Positions 25,272 to 34,494 of a DNA stretch of 64,000 bases are shown one piece after another. The DNA lies in contig NZ_CP095072.1 of assembly GCF_022919115.1 (NCBI RefSeq), forward strand, positions 2,914,001 to 2,978,000. The letters are read 5' to 3'. Numbering within the stretch: position 1 is the first letter of the stretch; every line of letters begins with the position of its first letter. A model generated the notes under the pieces. The model was not told the DNA's origin. It made no database searches and worked only from the letters and a program-made list of their open reading frames with translations. Origin of the DNA: Gracilibacillus caseinilyticus. Lineage in GTDB: Bacteria; Bacillota; Bacilli; Bacillales; Amphibacillaceae. The translations under genes and the position numbers were made by a program.

Positions 25272-26459
25272 TTGAGTAAAATTTTAGCAGTTAACGCCGG
25301 AAGTTCTTCCCTTAAATTTCAACTGATTGAAATGCCGGAAGAAAAAGTATTGTCAAAAGGATTAGTGGAACGAATTGGGATTGATGATTCGGTTTTTTCT
25401 ATTGAGTTCGGAGAAAAAGAAGATGAAGAAACAGCTGATATCCCTGACCATGCGGTTGCGGTAAAATTATTACTAGAAAAATTAACATCTTTTGGTGTTA
25501 TTAAAAGTTTAGATGAAATTGACGGAATCGGTCACCGTGTCGTTCATGGTGGTGAAAAGTTTAATGATTCTGTTGCGATAAATGACCACGTGATCGAGGA
25601 AATAGAGGAAGTGTCTGATTTAGCACCACTTCACAACCCTGCTAACTTAACAGGTATTCGTGCTTTCCGTGAAGTGCTTCCTAATGTACCTTCCGTGGCA
25701 GTGTTTGATACAGCCTTTCATCAGACGATGCCTGAACAGTCTTATTTATACAGCTTGCCATATGAGTATTATCAAAAATATGGCATCCGTAAATATGGTT
25801 TTCACGGTACATCACATAAATATGTATCAGAACGTGCTGCAGACTTAATGGGTGTACCACTAGAGCAGTTGCGCTTATTATCTTGTCATTTAGGAAATGG
25901 TGCAAGTATTGCAGCCATTGAAGGTGGTAAATCGATTGATACTTCCATGGGCTTTACGCCATTAGCTGGTGTAACAATGGGGACAAGATCTGGTAACATT
26001 GATCCAGCCTTAATCCCTTATATCATGGAAAAGACAGGTCAATCTGCAGCAGAAGTCATGAACGTATTAAATAAGAAAAGTGGTATGCTAGCATTGTCTG
26101 GATTCTCCAGTGACTTGCGAGATATTGAAGAGAAAGCCAATAATGGTGATGAGAGAGCAGAATTAGCCCTACAAGTATTTGCGGAAAGAATTCACAAATA
26201 TATCGGTTCTTATGCTGCAAGAATGCATGGCGTGGATGCGATTATTTTCACAGCAGGTGTTGGTGAAAATAGTGTAACGATCCGTGAGCGCGTACTAAAA
26301 GGATTAGAATTCATGGGCGTTTATTGGGACCCATCCTTGAATAACATTCGTGGAAAAGAAAAATTTGTTAATTATCCACACTCACCTGTAAAAGTAATCG
26401 TGATTCCAACCGATGAAGAAGTTATGATTGCTCGCGATGTGGTTCGTTTAGCGCAATAA
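25272..26459 (+). CDS. ackA: Acetate kinase
   Basis: 395 residues from the TTG at 25272, the same length as B. subtilis AckA and with the same N-terminus pattern ([18 protein letters not shown]). The TTG is 9 nt after AAAGGA; an ATG at 25254 would add residues not found in the family. It makes ATP and acetate from acetyl phosphate during overflow metabolism. Conserved blocks: NAGSSSLK at 8-15, [17 protein letters not shown] and the C-terminal [14 protein letters not shown]. Its promoter has a cre-like box at the activating distance, in keeping with CcpA control. Confidence 0.96.
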   Translation: MSKILAVNAGSSSLKFQLIEMPEEKVLSKGLVERIGIDDSVFSIEFGEKEDEETADIPDHAVAVKLLLEKLTSFGVIKSLDEIDGIGHRVVHGGEKFNDSVAINDHVIEEIEEVSDLAPLHNPANLTGIRAFREVLPNVPSVAVFDTAFHQTMPEQSYLYSLPYEYYQKYGIRKYGFHGTSHKYVSERAADLMGVPLEQLRLLSCHLGNGASIAAIEGGKSIDTSMGFTPLAGVTMGTRSGNIDPALIPYIMEKTGQSAAEVMNVLNKKSGMLALSGFSSDLRDIEEKANNGDERAELALQVFAERIHKYIGSYAARMHGVDAIIFTAGVGENSVTIRERVLKGLEFMGVYWDPSLNNIRGKEKFVNYPHSPVKVIVIPTDEEVMIARDVVRLAQ

Positions 26460-26466
26460 ATAACAC

Positions 26467-26517
26467 AACCGACTTTTTTCTGTGTAGTTAATCTATGTGG
26501 AAGGAAGTCGGTTTTTT
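26467..26517. terminator. Terminator between ackA and the convergent membrane gene
   Basis: AACCGACTT (26467-26475) / AAGTCGGTT (26505-26513) stem with a long, partly pairing loop, then T6 on the plus strand. Confidence 0.75.
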
Positions 26518-26560
26518 ATTATAATTTATCGTTATTGATTTCCATAGCAAAGGAATAGTG

Positions 26561-26875
26561 TTATTGTTCCTTATCAAATGAATAGCCGTGCTCTTTTAAT
26601 CTGTAACTGATAATAAATAATTGTTTGATGACTTCCGCTATGCCAACTAATCCTAATCCAGTGGCTGTTCCAATTGAGGCATAAATGATAAAAACAAAAA
26701 ATGAATTATTGGGAGTATTCATGGAGACAAATAATGACAAAACTGCGCCTGCTGTTAAAATAATCCATCCAGCGTAAGTCAAAAGCGTAGAAATCCAGTT
26801 TACCGGTGTCCCATTGGAGAGCCGTTTGACTTGATGTCTTCTGAAATCATTGAATTCGTTATGTTCCTCTGTCAT
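26561..26875 (-). CDS. Two-helix membrane protein, unknown
   Basis: 104 residues with two hydrophobic helices (about 32-53 and 60-82) separated by a short Asn/Pro loop. The polar N-terminus (MTEEHNEFNDFRRHQVKRL) and charged C-terminus (RLKEHGYSFDKEQ) probably both face the cytoplasm. The start is the ATG at 26875 behind GGAGG. No family recognised. It converges on ackA. Confidence 0.65.
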   Translation of the reverse strand: MTEEHNEFNDFRRHQVKRLSNGTPVNWISTLLTYAGWIILTAGAVLSLFVSMNTPNNSFFVFIIYASIGTATGLGLVGIAEVIKQLFIISYRLKEHGYSFDKEQ

Positions 26876-27079
26876 AATTAAATACCTCCTCGAGCAATCT
26901 CTAACATATTTTACCACGCGCGCTAAAAACAGAACAGATTAAATAATGGAAAGATGTGGTGATGAAGGAATTTTCATACATTGTTCTAGTTCGAAAATCA
27001 AGTGTTGGTTATTAGTGTTGTTTTAATACACAATATTGAGCGAAACCCGATTGTCCTATCGAAATTACATATGGCTGGC

Positions 27080-27515
27080 TATAATAACGATTATATTAAC
27101 TGGCATAGCGGTCATTTTAAAATGTTATTAGTGCAAGGATAACGCTTCGGCCAACCACTTCGCGTCCTGCGGCTACGGGAGTCTACATGGTTGTCCTACG
27201 CTAGGATAGTACTCTATAACTTTTATAAGAGCTAGCATATTCAGCGCCTTCCTTAAGCGTAGGAAGGAAATATGCGGAGACACCGTATGCGTCAGCGCGA
27301 GCTGAAGATCTACTGTGTCTGAACCTGTGTCTACAAGTATCGGTTTGAATCGGGCTCACTCGGCACAGGCAACAAAGAAGTTGTTCAAGTAGTAGCCTAG
27401 CTGAAGCCGTGCCCTACAGAACGCGGAGCATATTTCCGGAGCTTTGCCACGAATAAAAAATCTATCAAAATTACCATATTGTCATACAGTTCCCCTTTAC
27501 ATAATCTGTATTATA
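27080..27515. repeat. MITE-like repeat copy D (long form)
   Basis: Ends TATAATAACGATTATATTAA (left, partly decayed) and TTTACATAATCTGTATTATA (right). Contains CGCTTCGGCCAACCACTTCGCGTCC, CCTACGCTAGGATAG, AAGCGTAGGAAGGAAATATGCGGAG and GAGCATATTTCCGGAGCTTTG. About 436 bp and homologous with copy A through the whole inside. It fills the gap between the two-helix protein and the universal stress gene; no credible gene. Confidence 0.82.
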
Positions 27516-27599
27516 GAAACCTTTCCTATTTCAATCTTTTACACCATTCTTTCAATTGTGGCAATGACAGCAACATTATCTTTTCATCACGTATCAAAG

Positions 27600-27628
27600 A
27601 AAATCCGGGCATTGATGGCCCGGATTTT
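27600..27628. terminator. Terminator of the universal stress gene
   Basis: AATCCGGGC (27602-27610) / GCCCGGATT (27618-27626) stem with T-rich sequence on both sides. Confidence 0.75.
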
Positions 27629-28072
27629 TTAGCTTCTGACGACTAATACATCGCATTTGGCATATCTGGTAATGCTTTCCGAAACGCTGCCGATTAAAAA
27701 GCGTTCGACTGCATTCATCCCTGTTGCGCCGCATATAATTAAATCGGCATCAAATGTTTTTGCAAGATCTTTCGGTATTTTCATTTTTGGTGATCCGATT
27801 TCAACGTGTGTTGTTATACTATTTATTCCATGCTTTTCCGCTTTTTCCTTATATTCATCAAGTAAAGTCTTGGCATAATTTTCAGATCGATTTGCCAAGG
27901 ATTGATCATATACCTCAGGCGCGACTGTTGTAATGGTTCTGGTGTCAATCACATGAGCTAAAAACATCTGAGCATTATTTCGCAGGACAATGTCTACTGC
28001 TTTCTTAAATGCTAGTTCGGAGGCATCAGAGCCATCGACAGCTACTAAAACACGATTATATTCAAAAGCCAT
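27629..28072 (-). CDS. Universal stress protein, UspA family (ATP-binding type)
   Basis: 147 residues, single Usp domain. The ATP-binding signature G-x2-G-x9-G-S is intact (G115-A-T-G118 ... G128-S129), so it belongs to the nucleotide-binding class rather than the E. coli UspA class. N-terminal VLVAVDGSDASELAF is typical. Roles in stress and starvation survival are known for the family; no specific function is apparent here. It starts at an ATG with AAGGAG upstream. Monocistronic, facing repeat D. Confidence 0.93.
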   Translation of the reverse strand: MAFEYNRVLVAVDGSDASELAFKKAVDIVLRNNAQMFLAHVIDTRTITTVAPEVYDQSLANRSENYAKTLLDEYKEKAEKHGINSITTHVEIGSPKMKIPKDLAKTFDADLIICGATGMNAVERFLIGSVSESITRYAKCDVLVVRS

Positions 28073-28277
28073 GTTATTTCACTCCTTCTTATATCTTATA
28101 AACAGTATATCATGTATCCGTTTACATGTGTTTAATGATACTAAATTATATTTATGTAATTCCACATATAATGCCTTTTTAAACGTTCGGAGAAAGGAAC
28201 TGCACATTAATAGAAAAAAACGAAACATTGATGTAACATAGAACTATCATGTGTTTGAAGAAGTAAGGAGGATGAAA

Positions 28278-29030
28278 ATGGGGCACGCCTTTATTACGGC
28301 TGGCACAAAAGGATTAGGTCGACAGGTAACCGAAGCCTTTTTGAAAGAGGGTCACAACGTATCCATTACATATTTTCGAGATTATAAACGCGCTCAGGAA
28401 CTGGTGAACCTTTATCCTGATGCATCGATCGAAATTATCCAAGCTGATGTAAGCGACAAAGAAGATTTAAGTGCTGCAGTCAAGCAAGCCGTGGAAAGGT
28501 ATGGTACCATAGATTATGTAATCAATAATGCTGGACCATTTGTGTTTGAAAGGAAAAAATTAATCGATCATACCGAAGAAGAATGGGACCAGATGATTCG
28601 AGGAAATTTAGATGCAGTCTTTCATCTATTGAAATTAACAATACCATCGATGCGGGAGCAGCGATTTGGCAGGATTATCAATTATGGATTCCAGAGTGCT
28701 AATACGGCTGCTGGATGGATTAATCGGGCAGCCTTCTCTGCTGCTAAAGTCGGTCTGGTCTCTTTGACGAAATCCGTTGCATATGAAGAGGCAGAAAATG
28801 GTATCACCGTCAATATGGTATGTCCTGGGGATATAGCGGGTGAAATGAAAGAAGCGACAATTAAACAAAGTAAACAAATTGCGGATCCTCATACACCGAT
28901 TGGAAGGTCCGGTACAGGAGAAGATATTGCGCGTGCGGTGATGTTTTTTTGTGATGAAAATGCCGATATGGTAACAGGCACCATCCTTGATATAAATGGT
29001 GGGCTAGACGTCATCCATCAGCATCGTTAA
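28278..29030 (+). CDS. SDR-family oxidoreductase with altered active site
   Basis: 250 residues, FabG-like short-chain dehydrogenase/reductase fold. The cofactor motif T-A-G-T-K-G-L-G (7-14), N-N-A-G (83-86) and Ser140 are present, but the catalytic Y-x-x-x-K reads F153-S-A-A-K157: the Tyr is replaced by Phe, while flanking residues are standard. The reductase reaction as known would be impaired, so it may have a binding or altered role. The start is ATG 28278 with AAGGAGG; the frame runs 27 bp further up without a site. Possibly equivalent to B. subtilis YtkK, given the ytkL-like gene nearby. Confidence 0.85.
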   Translation: MGHAFITAGTKGLGRQVTEAFLKEGHNVSITYFRDYKRAQELVNLYPDASIEIIQADVSDKEDLSAAVKQAVERYGTIDYVINNAGPFVFERKKLIDHTEEEWDQMIRGNLDAVFHLLKLTIPSMREQRFGRIINYGFQSANTAAGWINRAAFSAAKVGLVSLTKSVAYEEAENGITVNMVCPGDIAGEMKEATIKQSKQIADPHTPIGRSGTGEDIARAVMFFCDENADMVTGTILDINGGLDVIHQHR

Positions 29031-29046
29031 ATTTTTTTTGAAAAAT

Positions 29047-29073
29047 TGAAACCTTTTTTGTCGAGAGATCGTA
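29047..29073 (+). promoter_or_regulatory. Sigma-W-type (ECF) promoter of the PspA operon
   Basis: TGAAAC (29047-29052), 17-bp spacer, CGTA (29070-29073). These are the invariant boxes of B. subtilis sigma-W promoters, which respond to cell-envelope stress; B. subtilis pspA is a sigma-W target (recalled). Located 44 bp before the first gene. Confidence 0.7.
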
Positions 29074-29116
29074 AATAAGAATAATAACCCATCACGGAAG
29101 AAAAGAGGTGCACCAA

Positions 29117-29626
29117 ATGGGTTTCTTCTCGAAGTTATTTAAGAAAGAAGAAAAAAAACCAGAAGTAAGAAAACGAAATTTGCTATCCGTTGAGATAGGC
29201 GATATTATTGAGTACGACCTTACTGATTATGAAGTGATTGGTAAGATTACATATCGGCAAAACCGGTATGAATGGTACAGCTATCAGCTTCTGGGTGAGG
29301 CGAAGACCATCTGGCTTTCTGCAGAGATGGATGATGCATTAGAGATTGGTATTTATGAAACCATTCAATTGCCTGAAGCAAACAACTTTCCTGACAAATT
29401 AGTATATCAGGATAAACAGTTCTCCTTAGATGAAAAGGGGGAGGCGAATATTATCGGAGAAGGTAGGAGCAAATCCTTAACTGGTCAACGGATCCGATAT
29501 GCCGAATATTATGATGAAGAGGAAGAAACATTCATAAGTTTGGAAGCGTGGGATAGTGATGTAGAAGCAAGTATTGGTTACTCAATAGAAGAATATGAAA
29601 TTAAAATTATTGCAGGATCCCATTAA
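29117..29626 (+). CDS. DUF4178 protein of the PspA operon
   Basis: 169 residues. A basic N-terminal stretch (MGFFSKLFKKEEKKPEVRKRN) leads into a beta-rich domain with LLSVEIGDIIEYDLTDYEVIGKITY and later FISLEAWDSDVEASIGYSIEEYEI, recognised as DUF4178. Function unknown; the family recurs next to PspA and DUF350 genes (recalled), suggesting a membrane-stress role. The start is ATG 29117 with AAGAGGTG. First gene behind the sigma-W-like promoter, 19 bp before pspA. Confidence 0.75.
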   Translation: MGFFSKLFKKEEKKPEVRKRNLLSVEIGDIIEYDLTDYEVIGKITYRQNRYEWYSYQLLGEAKTIWLSAEMDDALEIGIYETIQLPEANNFPDKLVYQDKQFSLDEKGEANIIGEGRSKSLTGQRIRYAEYYDEEEETFISLEAWDSDVEASIGYSIEEYEIKIIAGSH

Positions 29627-29645
29627 TTATTAGGAGGAGATTTAT

Positions 29646-30314
29646 ATGTTTCAATTTTTTAAGCGTGTCAAAACGGTTGTAGGTTCTGAGTTGAATTCCA
29701 TGCTGGATAAGGCAGAAGATCCGGTGAAAATGCTAGATCAATTTATGCGCGAAATGGAATCAGATATTCGTGAAGTAGAATCAGCAGTTGCAAAACAAAT
29801 TGCTAACGAAAAAATGTTAAAACGTAAAGCAGATGATGCCCAGGCATTAGTAGACAAAAGACAAAAACAAGCAGAGCAGGCAATCGAATCTGGAAATGAA
29901 GATTTAGCTCGCCGTGCATTAGAAGATAAGAAAGATCACGAATCACAAAGCACGATGTTACGTGAATCATGGGAACGTTCGAAACAAGATGCGAATCAAT
30001 TACGTGATAAATTAGACGAAATGAAAAAAGAACATCAGCAAATGAAAATCAAGAAAGATTCCTTGAAAGCACGTGCTGAAACAGCAAAAACACGTACGAA
30101 AATGAATCGCACTATGTCTTCTATCGGTAACGATGAATCAAAACGAGGCTTTGAGCGCATGGAGGAAAAAGTCATGCAATTTGAAGCGGAGGCGGACACA
30201 AGTGATGATATGTCCATGGCAAGTAAGTCTTTAGACGATGAATTCGAGGCGTTAGATAATAATGAAGTAGATGACGAATTGGCTGCTTTGAAAAAGAAAA
30301 TGGGGAAAGAATAA
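29646..30314 (+). CDS. pspA: PspA/IM30 (Vipp1) family membrane-stress protein
   Basis: 222 residues, almost wholly helical and coiled-coil, rich in Lys/Glu/Gln. The N-terminal amphipathic helix and FKRVKTVVGSELNSMLDKAEDP motif are the PspA hallmark. It polymerises on the inner membrane face and limits proton leakage under envelope stress. Preceded by AGGAGG. It lies between DUF4178 and a DUF4247 lipoprotein; with the upstream ECF-type promoter this makes a dedicated envelope-stress operon. Confidence 0.95.
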   Translation: MFQFFKRVKTVVGSELNSMLDKAEDPVKMLDQFMREMESDIREVESAVAKQIANEKMLKRKADDAQALVDKRQKQAEQAIESGNEDLARRALEDKKDHESQSTMLRESWERSKQDANQLRDKLDEMKKEHQQMKIKKDSLKARAETAKTRTKMNRTMSSIGNDESKRGFERMEEKVMQFEAEADTSDDMSMASKSLDDEFEALDNNEVDDELAALKKKMGKE

Positions 30315-30387
30315 GCGATTCTGAAAAACGTCAAGTAACTTCACTGTTTATAACGGATAATTTCTGATAAAGTAACAAATAGAGAAT

Positions 30388-30419
30388 GAACTGGAATATG
30401 GGTGCTCATATTCCAGTTC
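30388..30419 (+). other. 13-bp perfect hairpin between pspA and the DUF4247 gene
   Basis: GAACTGGAATATG (30388-30400) / CATATTCCAGTTC (30407-30419), 6-nt loop, no T run. A partial terminator or an RNA-processing hairpin could lower expression of the downstream genes relative to pspA. Confidence 0.6.
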
Positions 30420-30477
30420 TCTCTGTAATAGACTGTTGAAGGATAGATTATATATTGGGATTGGAGGTGGTGCGTCA

Positions 30478-31146
30478 GTGATGAAAAAAATCAGCTATGC
30501 GATCGGACTGCTTTTTCTATGTTTATTAGTCGGCTGTGGATCAAATTCATCATCAAACCTTTCTGCATTTAATGAGTCTAACGATATTTCAGAAGATGAT
30601 TTAAAAGTGGAGGAATCGAAAGATGAAGTGCTAAATCAATTGCAAAATAACAGCAATGGGAATTTAGAAGCACTGATTTCTAATCATTTTCCATTTGTAG
30701 ATTCTGTGACTGGTGAAGACACAACTGCTAATGTTTATGGAACGTTACTGTTTGAAGTTGAAGAATTAGCGGACATTTTATCCGAAATCGAACAACCTGA
30801 TGAAAAAAGTGACTTTATTGATGGACAGCTAATTTTGATGTACTCAAATGATAATTTCATCATTCTCAAAGAAAGCGAAGAAATACCAGGTGCTACATTT
30901 ATTGAGGTTGCCAGTGAACAATTTGTTCGTGATAATTATTCACCTAATTTCCTAACTACATATTTCACCATACGGATGCTAGATAGCGTCTTTGGAAATA
31001 ATTGGGTTACAAACAGACGAAGCTACTGTAGCTCAAATGACTGTTATGGTGGTTATTCGACGTCACGAAGTTATAACAATGGAAATCTATCGACGAACAG
31101 AGGAATGGGGACATTCCGAGGTGGCGGTCCAAGTTCAGGTAAGTAA
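30478..31146 (+). CDS. DUF4247 lipoprotein
   Basis: 222 residues. The signal sequence ends in a lipobox (L17-V18-G19-C20), followed by a Ser/Asn linker, so it is anchored on the outer face of the membrane. The globular part holds FIEVASEQFVRDNYSPNFL near residue 140; the tail is Ser/Gly/Asn-rich with two Cys (YCSSNDCYGGY) and ends RGGGPSSGK. Recognised as DUF4247, function unknown. The start is the GTG at 30478, 10 nt after GGAGG; the adjacent ATG at 30481 is the alternative. Third gene of the PspA unit. Confidence 0.75.
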   Translation: MMKKISYAIGLLFLCLLVGCGSNSSSNLSAFNESNDISEDDLKVEESKDEVLNQLQNNSNGNLEALISNHFPFVDSVTGEDTTANVYGTLLFEVEELADILSEIEQPDEKSDFIDGQLILMYSNDNFIILKESEEIPGATFIEVASEQFVRDNYSPNFLTTYFTIRMLDSVFGNNWVTNRRSYCSSNDCYGGYSTSRSYNNGNLSTNRGMGTFRGGGPSSGK

Positions 31147-31168
31147 AAATAACAAAGGAGTGTGAAAA

Positions 31169-31564
31169 ATGGGACCATTTATTTCAACGTTTATTTATTT
31201 CGCTGCAGCGATTATTATTGTCGTTATTGGACTTATTATTTTTGAATGGCTCACAACGAAATACAAAGATTGGGATCAAATCAAATCAGGTAATCAAGCT
31301 GTTGCATTATCCATTGCTGGAAAAATAATTGGAATTTGTGTTATTTTATCTTTTGCTATTTACCATAGTATTAATGTGGTAGAGACATTAATCTGGGGTG
31401 CCTATGGCGTAATCCTCCAGTTGATTGCTTATTTAATTTTCGAGGGTTTAACACGCCATTTTTCAGTGGAAGAACAGTTGAAAGCAAATAATGTTGCGGT
31501 CGGTATTGTTTCTTTTGCTGTTTCTGTAGGATTGGCATTTGTAATTGGTTCGTCAATTACATAA
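31169..31564 (+). CDS. DUF350 (YjfL-type) membrane protein
   Basis: 131 residues with four hydrophobic helices (about 5-26, 47-66, 72-92 and 108-130) in two similar halves, as in the DUF350 family. E. coli YjfL, a relative, also lies in a cluster with a PspA-like protein (YjfJ). Function unknown. Preceded by AAAGGAGTG, 22 bp after the lipoprotein gene. It ends the operon at the terminator at 31620. Confidence 0.8.
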   Translation: MGPFISTFIYFAAAIIIVVIGLIIFEWLTTKYKDWDQIKSGNQAVALSIAGKIIGICVILSFAIYHSINVVETLIWGAYGVILQLIAYLIFEGLTRHFSVEEQLKANNVAVGIVSFAVSVGLAFVIGSSIT

Positions 31565-31619
31565 TCGCAGTTCCAAAAAGAAGCGACAGTGTTATCTCGA
31601 TGGTGGAGAGAAAACAAAG

Positions 31620-31652
31620 AAGCCTGATCATTATCAATGGTCAGGCTTTTTA
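31620..31652 (+). terminator. Terminator of the PspA operon
   Basis: AAGCCTGATCAT (31620-31631) / ATGGTCAGGCTT (31637-31648), then TTTTTA. Confidence 0.8.
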
Positions 31653-31681
31653 TATCAAGTTTAACTAGGAAGCGTGGATGA

Positions 31682-33223
31682 ATGATGGATGATATAAAAA
31701 AGAAACAGAGTCATTTTATATATTGGGCATCAGGAATAGTTTCGATATGCGGCATAATCTTTGAAGTATTGTTTGGCGCACTGGGTTCATATATTTTAGG
31801 TGACGGTGTCAAACAGTATACATTGACGATTTCGCTGTTTTTAACCGGCATGGGAATTGGAGCTAGTCTTAGTGAACGTGTGACGAAAAAGTTAATTTTA
31901 TCTTTTATTTACATAGAATTTCTAGTAGCGCTCATTGGTGGGTTTTCCAGTTTTCTAATGTTTGCTGTGACGGCCTTCTCATCCGATGGGACGGATGCTC
32001 TATTCCTCTATGTTGTGACGTTAATTATCGGGGCGCTTACAGGTGTCGAATTACCAATCCTGATTCGCAAAGCTAACGAAATTGGTGTAACGCTGCAAAA
32101 AAGCACGGCAAGAGTTTTATTTTCAGATTATGCTGGTGGTCTGATCGGCGGTTTATTGTTCGTCTTTTTGCTACGACCTCAGTTCGGGATGGTAAAATCA
32201 GCATTTATTGTAGGGTTGATCAACCTAACCGTTGCAATGGTTGTGTTGTATTTATTCCGCAAAGAAGTTAAACACCGATGGGTACATGGCATTATTGGTT
32301 CTATTATCGGTGCCCTGTTGCTTGCTGGCGTGTTTGTCGGGGAATCAATTGCTTTAACATTTGAACAGAAATTATATAAGGATCCTATTGTCCATATGGA
32401 AGAGAGTCAGTATCAAAAAATCGTCATTACCAAGCAAAATGAAGATATCCGATTATACTTAGATGGGGGATTGCAGCTAAGTTCAATTGATGAACACCGT
32501 TATCATGAAGTACTTGTCCATCCAGCAATGACCGCTTCTGACTCCCGAGAGCAAGTACTTATTTTAGGGGGCGGAGATGGTTTAGCAGCTAGGGAACTGT
32601 TAAAGTATAAGGATATCAAGGATATTACGTTAGTAGATTTGGATCCCGCCGTTATTGAACTAGCAAATGAAAATCCTCATCTGCTGAAATTAAATCAAGG
32701 ATCACTTAAAGATGATCGAGTGCATGTTCAAAATCAGGATGCATTTGAATTCCTTGAACAGAGTGAAAACTGGTATGATGTCGTCATCGTAGATTTGCCT
32801 GATCCTAATAATGAAAGCTTAAATAAATTATATACAAAAGAGTTTTATTCCTTAATTCGAAATCACCTTAAGCCTGGCGGAGCAATGATGGTACAATCAA
32901 CAAGTCCGGTTTTTGCGAGAGAAGTATATTGGACCATTTCTAACACGATTGCTTCGACTGGATTAACAACAGAAAACCTTCATGTCGATGTTCCGAGCTT
33001 CGGCAATTGGGGATTTGTATTAGCTTCCAGAGAAGAAATAGCTATAGAGGATCTCAATATAAATGTGCCGACTGACTTTTTAAACAACCATATGTTGGAG
33101 AGTTTAACTGTTTTCGGAAAAGATGAAGATGACAGTTTTGCAGATGAAGACAAATTAGAAGTCAATACTTTAATTGATCCGGTATTAATCGAAATGTATG
33201 AAAATGCTTGGAAATATTATTAA
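31682..33223 (+). CDS. Membrane-anchored polyamine aminopropyltransferase (SpeE-like)
   Basis: 513 residues in two parts. Residues 1-230 contain about seven transmembrane helices; residues 230-513 form a spermidine-synthase-like domain with the SAM-binding G-G-G-D-G at 296-300, the substrate motif QLSSIDEHRYHE at 265-276 and VDLPDPNNESLNKLY. The reaction would transfer an aminopropyl group from decarboxylated SAM to a diamine, here at the membrane. The genuine acceptor is unknown. It starts at one of two adjacent ATGs (31682/31685). The gap to the DUF350 gene is 117 bp and contains a terminator, so expression may depend on read-through from the stress operon. Confidence 0.88.
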   Translation: MMDDIKKKQSHFIYWASGIVSICGIIFEVLFGALGSYILGDGVKQYTLTISLFLTGMGIGASLSERVTKKLILSFIYIEFLVALIGGFSSFLMFAVTAFSSDGTDALFLYVVTLIIGALTGVELPILIRKANEIGVTLQKSTARVLFSDYAGGLIGGLLFVFLLRPQFGMVKSAFIVGLINLTVAMVVLYLFRKEVKHRWVHGIIGSIIGALLLAGVFVGESIALTFEQKLYKDPIVHMEESQYQKIVITKQNEDIRLYLDGGLQLSSIDEHRYHEVLVHPAMTASDSREQVLILGGGDGLAARELLKYKDIKDITLVDLDPAVIELANENPHLLKLNQGSLKDDRVHVQNQDAFEFLEQSENWYDVVIVDLPDPNNESLNKLYTKEFYSLIRNHLKPGGAMMVQSTSPVFAREVYWTISNTIASTGLTTENLHVDVPSFGNWGFVLASREEIAIEDLNINVPTDFLNNHMLESLTVFGKDEDDSFADEDKLEVNTLIDPVLIEMYENAWKYY

Positions 33224-33291
33224 ACATGTTTAAACTAGCGATGGAAAGGTAATATCTTAAGAAGAATGTCTAATAGAAGGAGTGTCGTTTG

Positions 33292-33972
33292 ATGAAAGTT
33301 TCTTTTCACGGACAATCTTGTGTAAAGGTGGAAACTGCGAAACATACTATTTTAATTGATCCTTTCATTTCTGGAAATGAGACAAGTGATTTAGATCCAA
33401 ACACGCAAAAACCAGATGTAATTCTGTTAACCCATGGACATAATGATCATGTTGGGGATACAATTCAGATTGCGGAACGGACGAACTGTCTCGTAGTTGC
33501 TCCGAACGAACTAGCAGAATATTTGGGTTCAAGAGGATTGAATACACATCCAATGCATATTGGCGGTGCCCATGCGTTTGATTTTGGTATAGTGAAGCTG
33601 ACACCTGCATTCCATGGTTCAATGTTTCAGGATGAAGAAGGTAATCTTATTTATGGTGGTATGCCGGCTGGTATTTTACTATTTGCCGATGGACAAACCA
33701 TTTACCACGCGGGCGATACCGGTCTATTCTCAGATCTGAAATTAATTGGAGATATGAATGAAATCGATCTTGCCTTCTTACCCATTGGCGATAATTTCAC
33801 AATGGGACCAGAAGATGCACTGATTGCTGCTGATTGGATAAAAGCAAAAAGAGTAGTGCCAATGCATTACAACACCTTCCCACTCATTGAACAAGACGGC
33901 AAGGCATTTTGCGAACAAGTAAAAACAGGGGACGGAATCCACCTGCAACCAGGAGAAGCAATCGAACTCTAA
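33292..33972 (+). CDS. ytkL: UPF0173 metal-dependent hydrolase (metallo-beta-lactamase fold)
   Basis: 226 residues. The H-x-H-x-D-H metal motif reads [10 protein letters not shown] near residue 45, [10 protein letters not shown] near 140 supplies a bridging Asp and the final metal His is in [10 protein letters not shown] near 190. The family (YtkL) resembles UlaG-type lactonases; its substrate is unknown. The start is ATG 33292 after AAGGAGTG. Single-gene unit with a perfect terminator. Confidence 0.92.
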   Translation: MKVSFHGQSCVKVETAKHTILIDPFISGNETSDLDPNTQKPDVILLTHGHNDHVGDTIQIAERTNCLVVAPNELAEYLGSRGLNTHPMHIGGAHAFDFGIVKLTPAFHGSMFQDEEGNLIYGGMPAGILLFADGQTIYHAGDTGLFSDLKLIGDMNEIDLAFLPIGDNFTMGPEDALIAADWIKAKRVVPMHYNTFPLIEQDGKAFCEQVKTGDGIHLQPGEAIEL

Positions 33973-34002
33973 GGTCAAAGCATTAATGCTTTGACCTTTT
34001 TT
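33971..34002 (+). terminator. Terminator of ytkL
   Basis: A 28-bp perfect palindrome AAGGTCAAAGCA-ttaa-TGCTTTGACCTT (33971-33998) followed by Ts; the left arm overlaps the stop codon. Confidence 0.88.
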
Positions 34003-34067
34003 ATACGTCAGGAACAAGTAAAATCATAAAACTGACTTAATCATGCTCAAGATTAAGTATGAATTCT

Positions 34068-34243
34068 TATAATACGGATTATGTAAAGTCGACTGTTTCG
34101 ATATGTTCATTTTAACAAATAGTGTGTGCTTAACAAAGCTCCGGTAATATGCTCCGCAGGACGCGAAGTGATTGGTAGAAGATATCACATCACTAACAAC
34201 ATGTCAAAATGACCTCTTCGCTAGCATTACATAATCCGTATTA
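34068..34243. repeat. MITE-like repeat copy E (short form)
   Basis: Left end TATAATACGGATTATGTAAA (34068-34087), right end TTACATAATCCGTATTA (34227-34243). The inside keeps AAAGCTCCGGTAATATGCTCCGC and AGGACGCGAAGTGATTGG. About 176 bp, the shortest copy. The rest of the gap to ytoI (34244-34494) is A/T-rich with no gene. Confidence 0.85.
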
Positions 34244-34494
34244 AAGGAACATTGATTTAATATCAATCATTTTCTTCGCTGCTTCCTTAAATTAGTCTGT
34301 CCAAAAAGTGATAACAGTTCGGATATTTTATTAATACAGATGCTTTCAGAAAATTACTACAGAAGAAGTTGTATAAATTTTCAAGTATAAGTAATCATAA
34401 TATTTGCAGAAAAAATTGAATATTATGGTTATAAACTGTATAATAAAAATAGATAGCAAATTACTAGTACAGATGAAAGAATGGTGAGCTGCGA

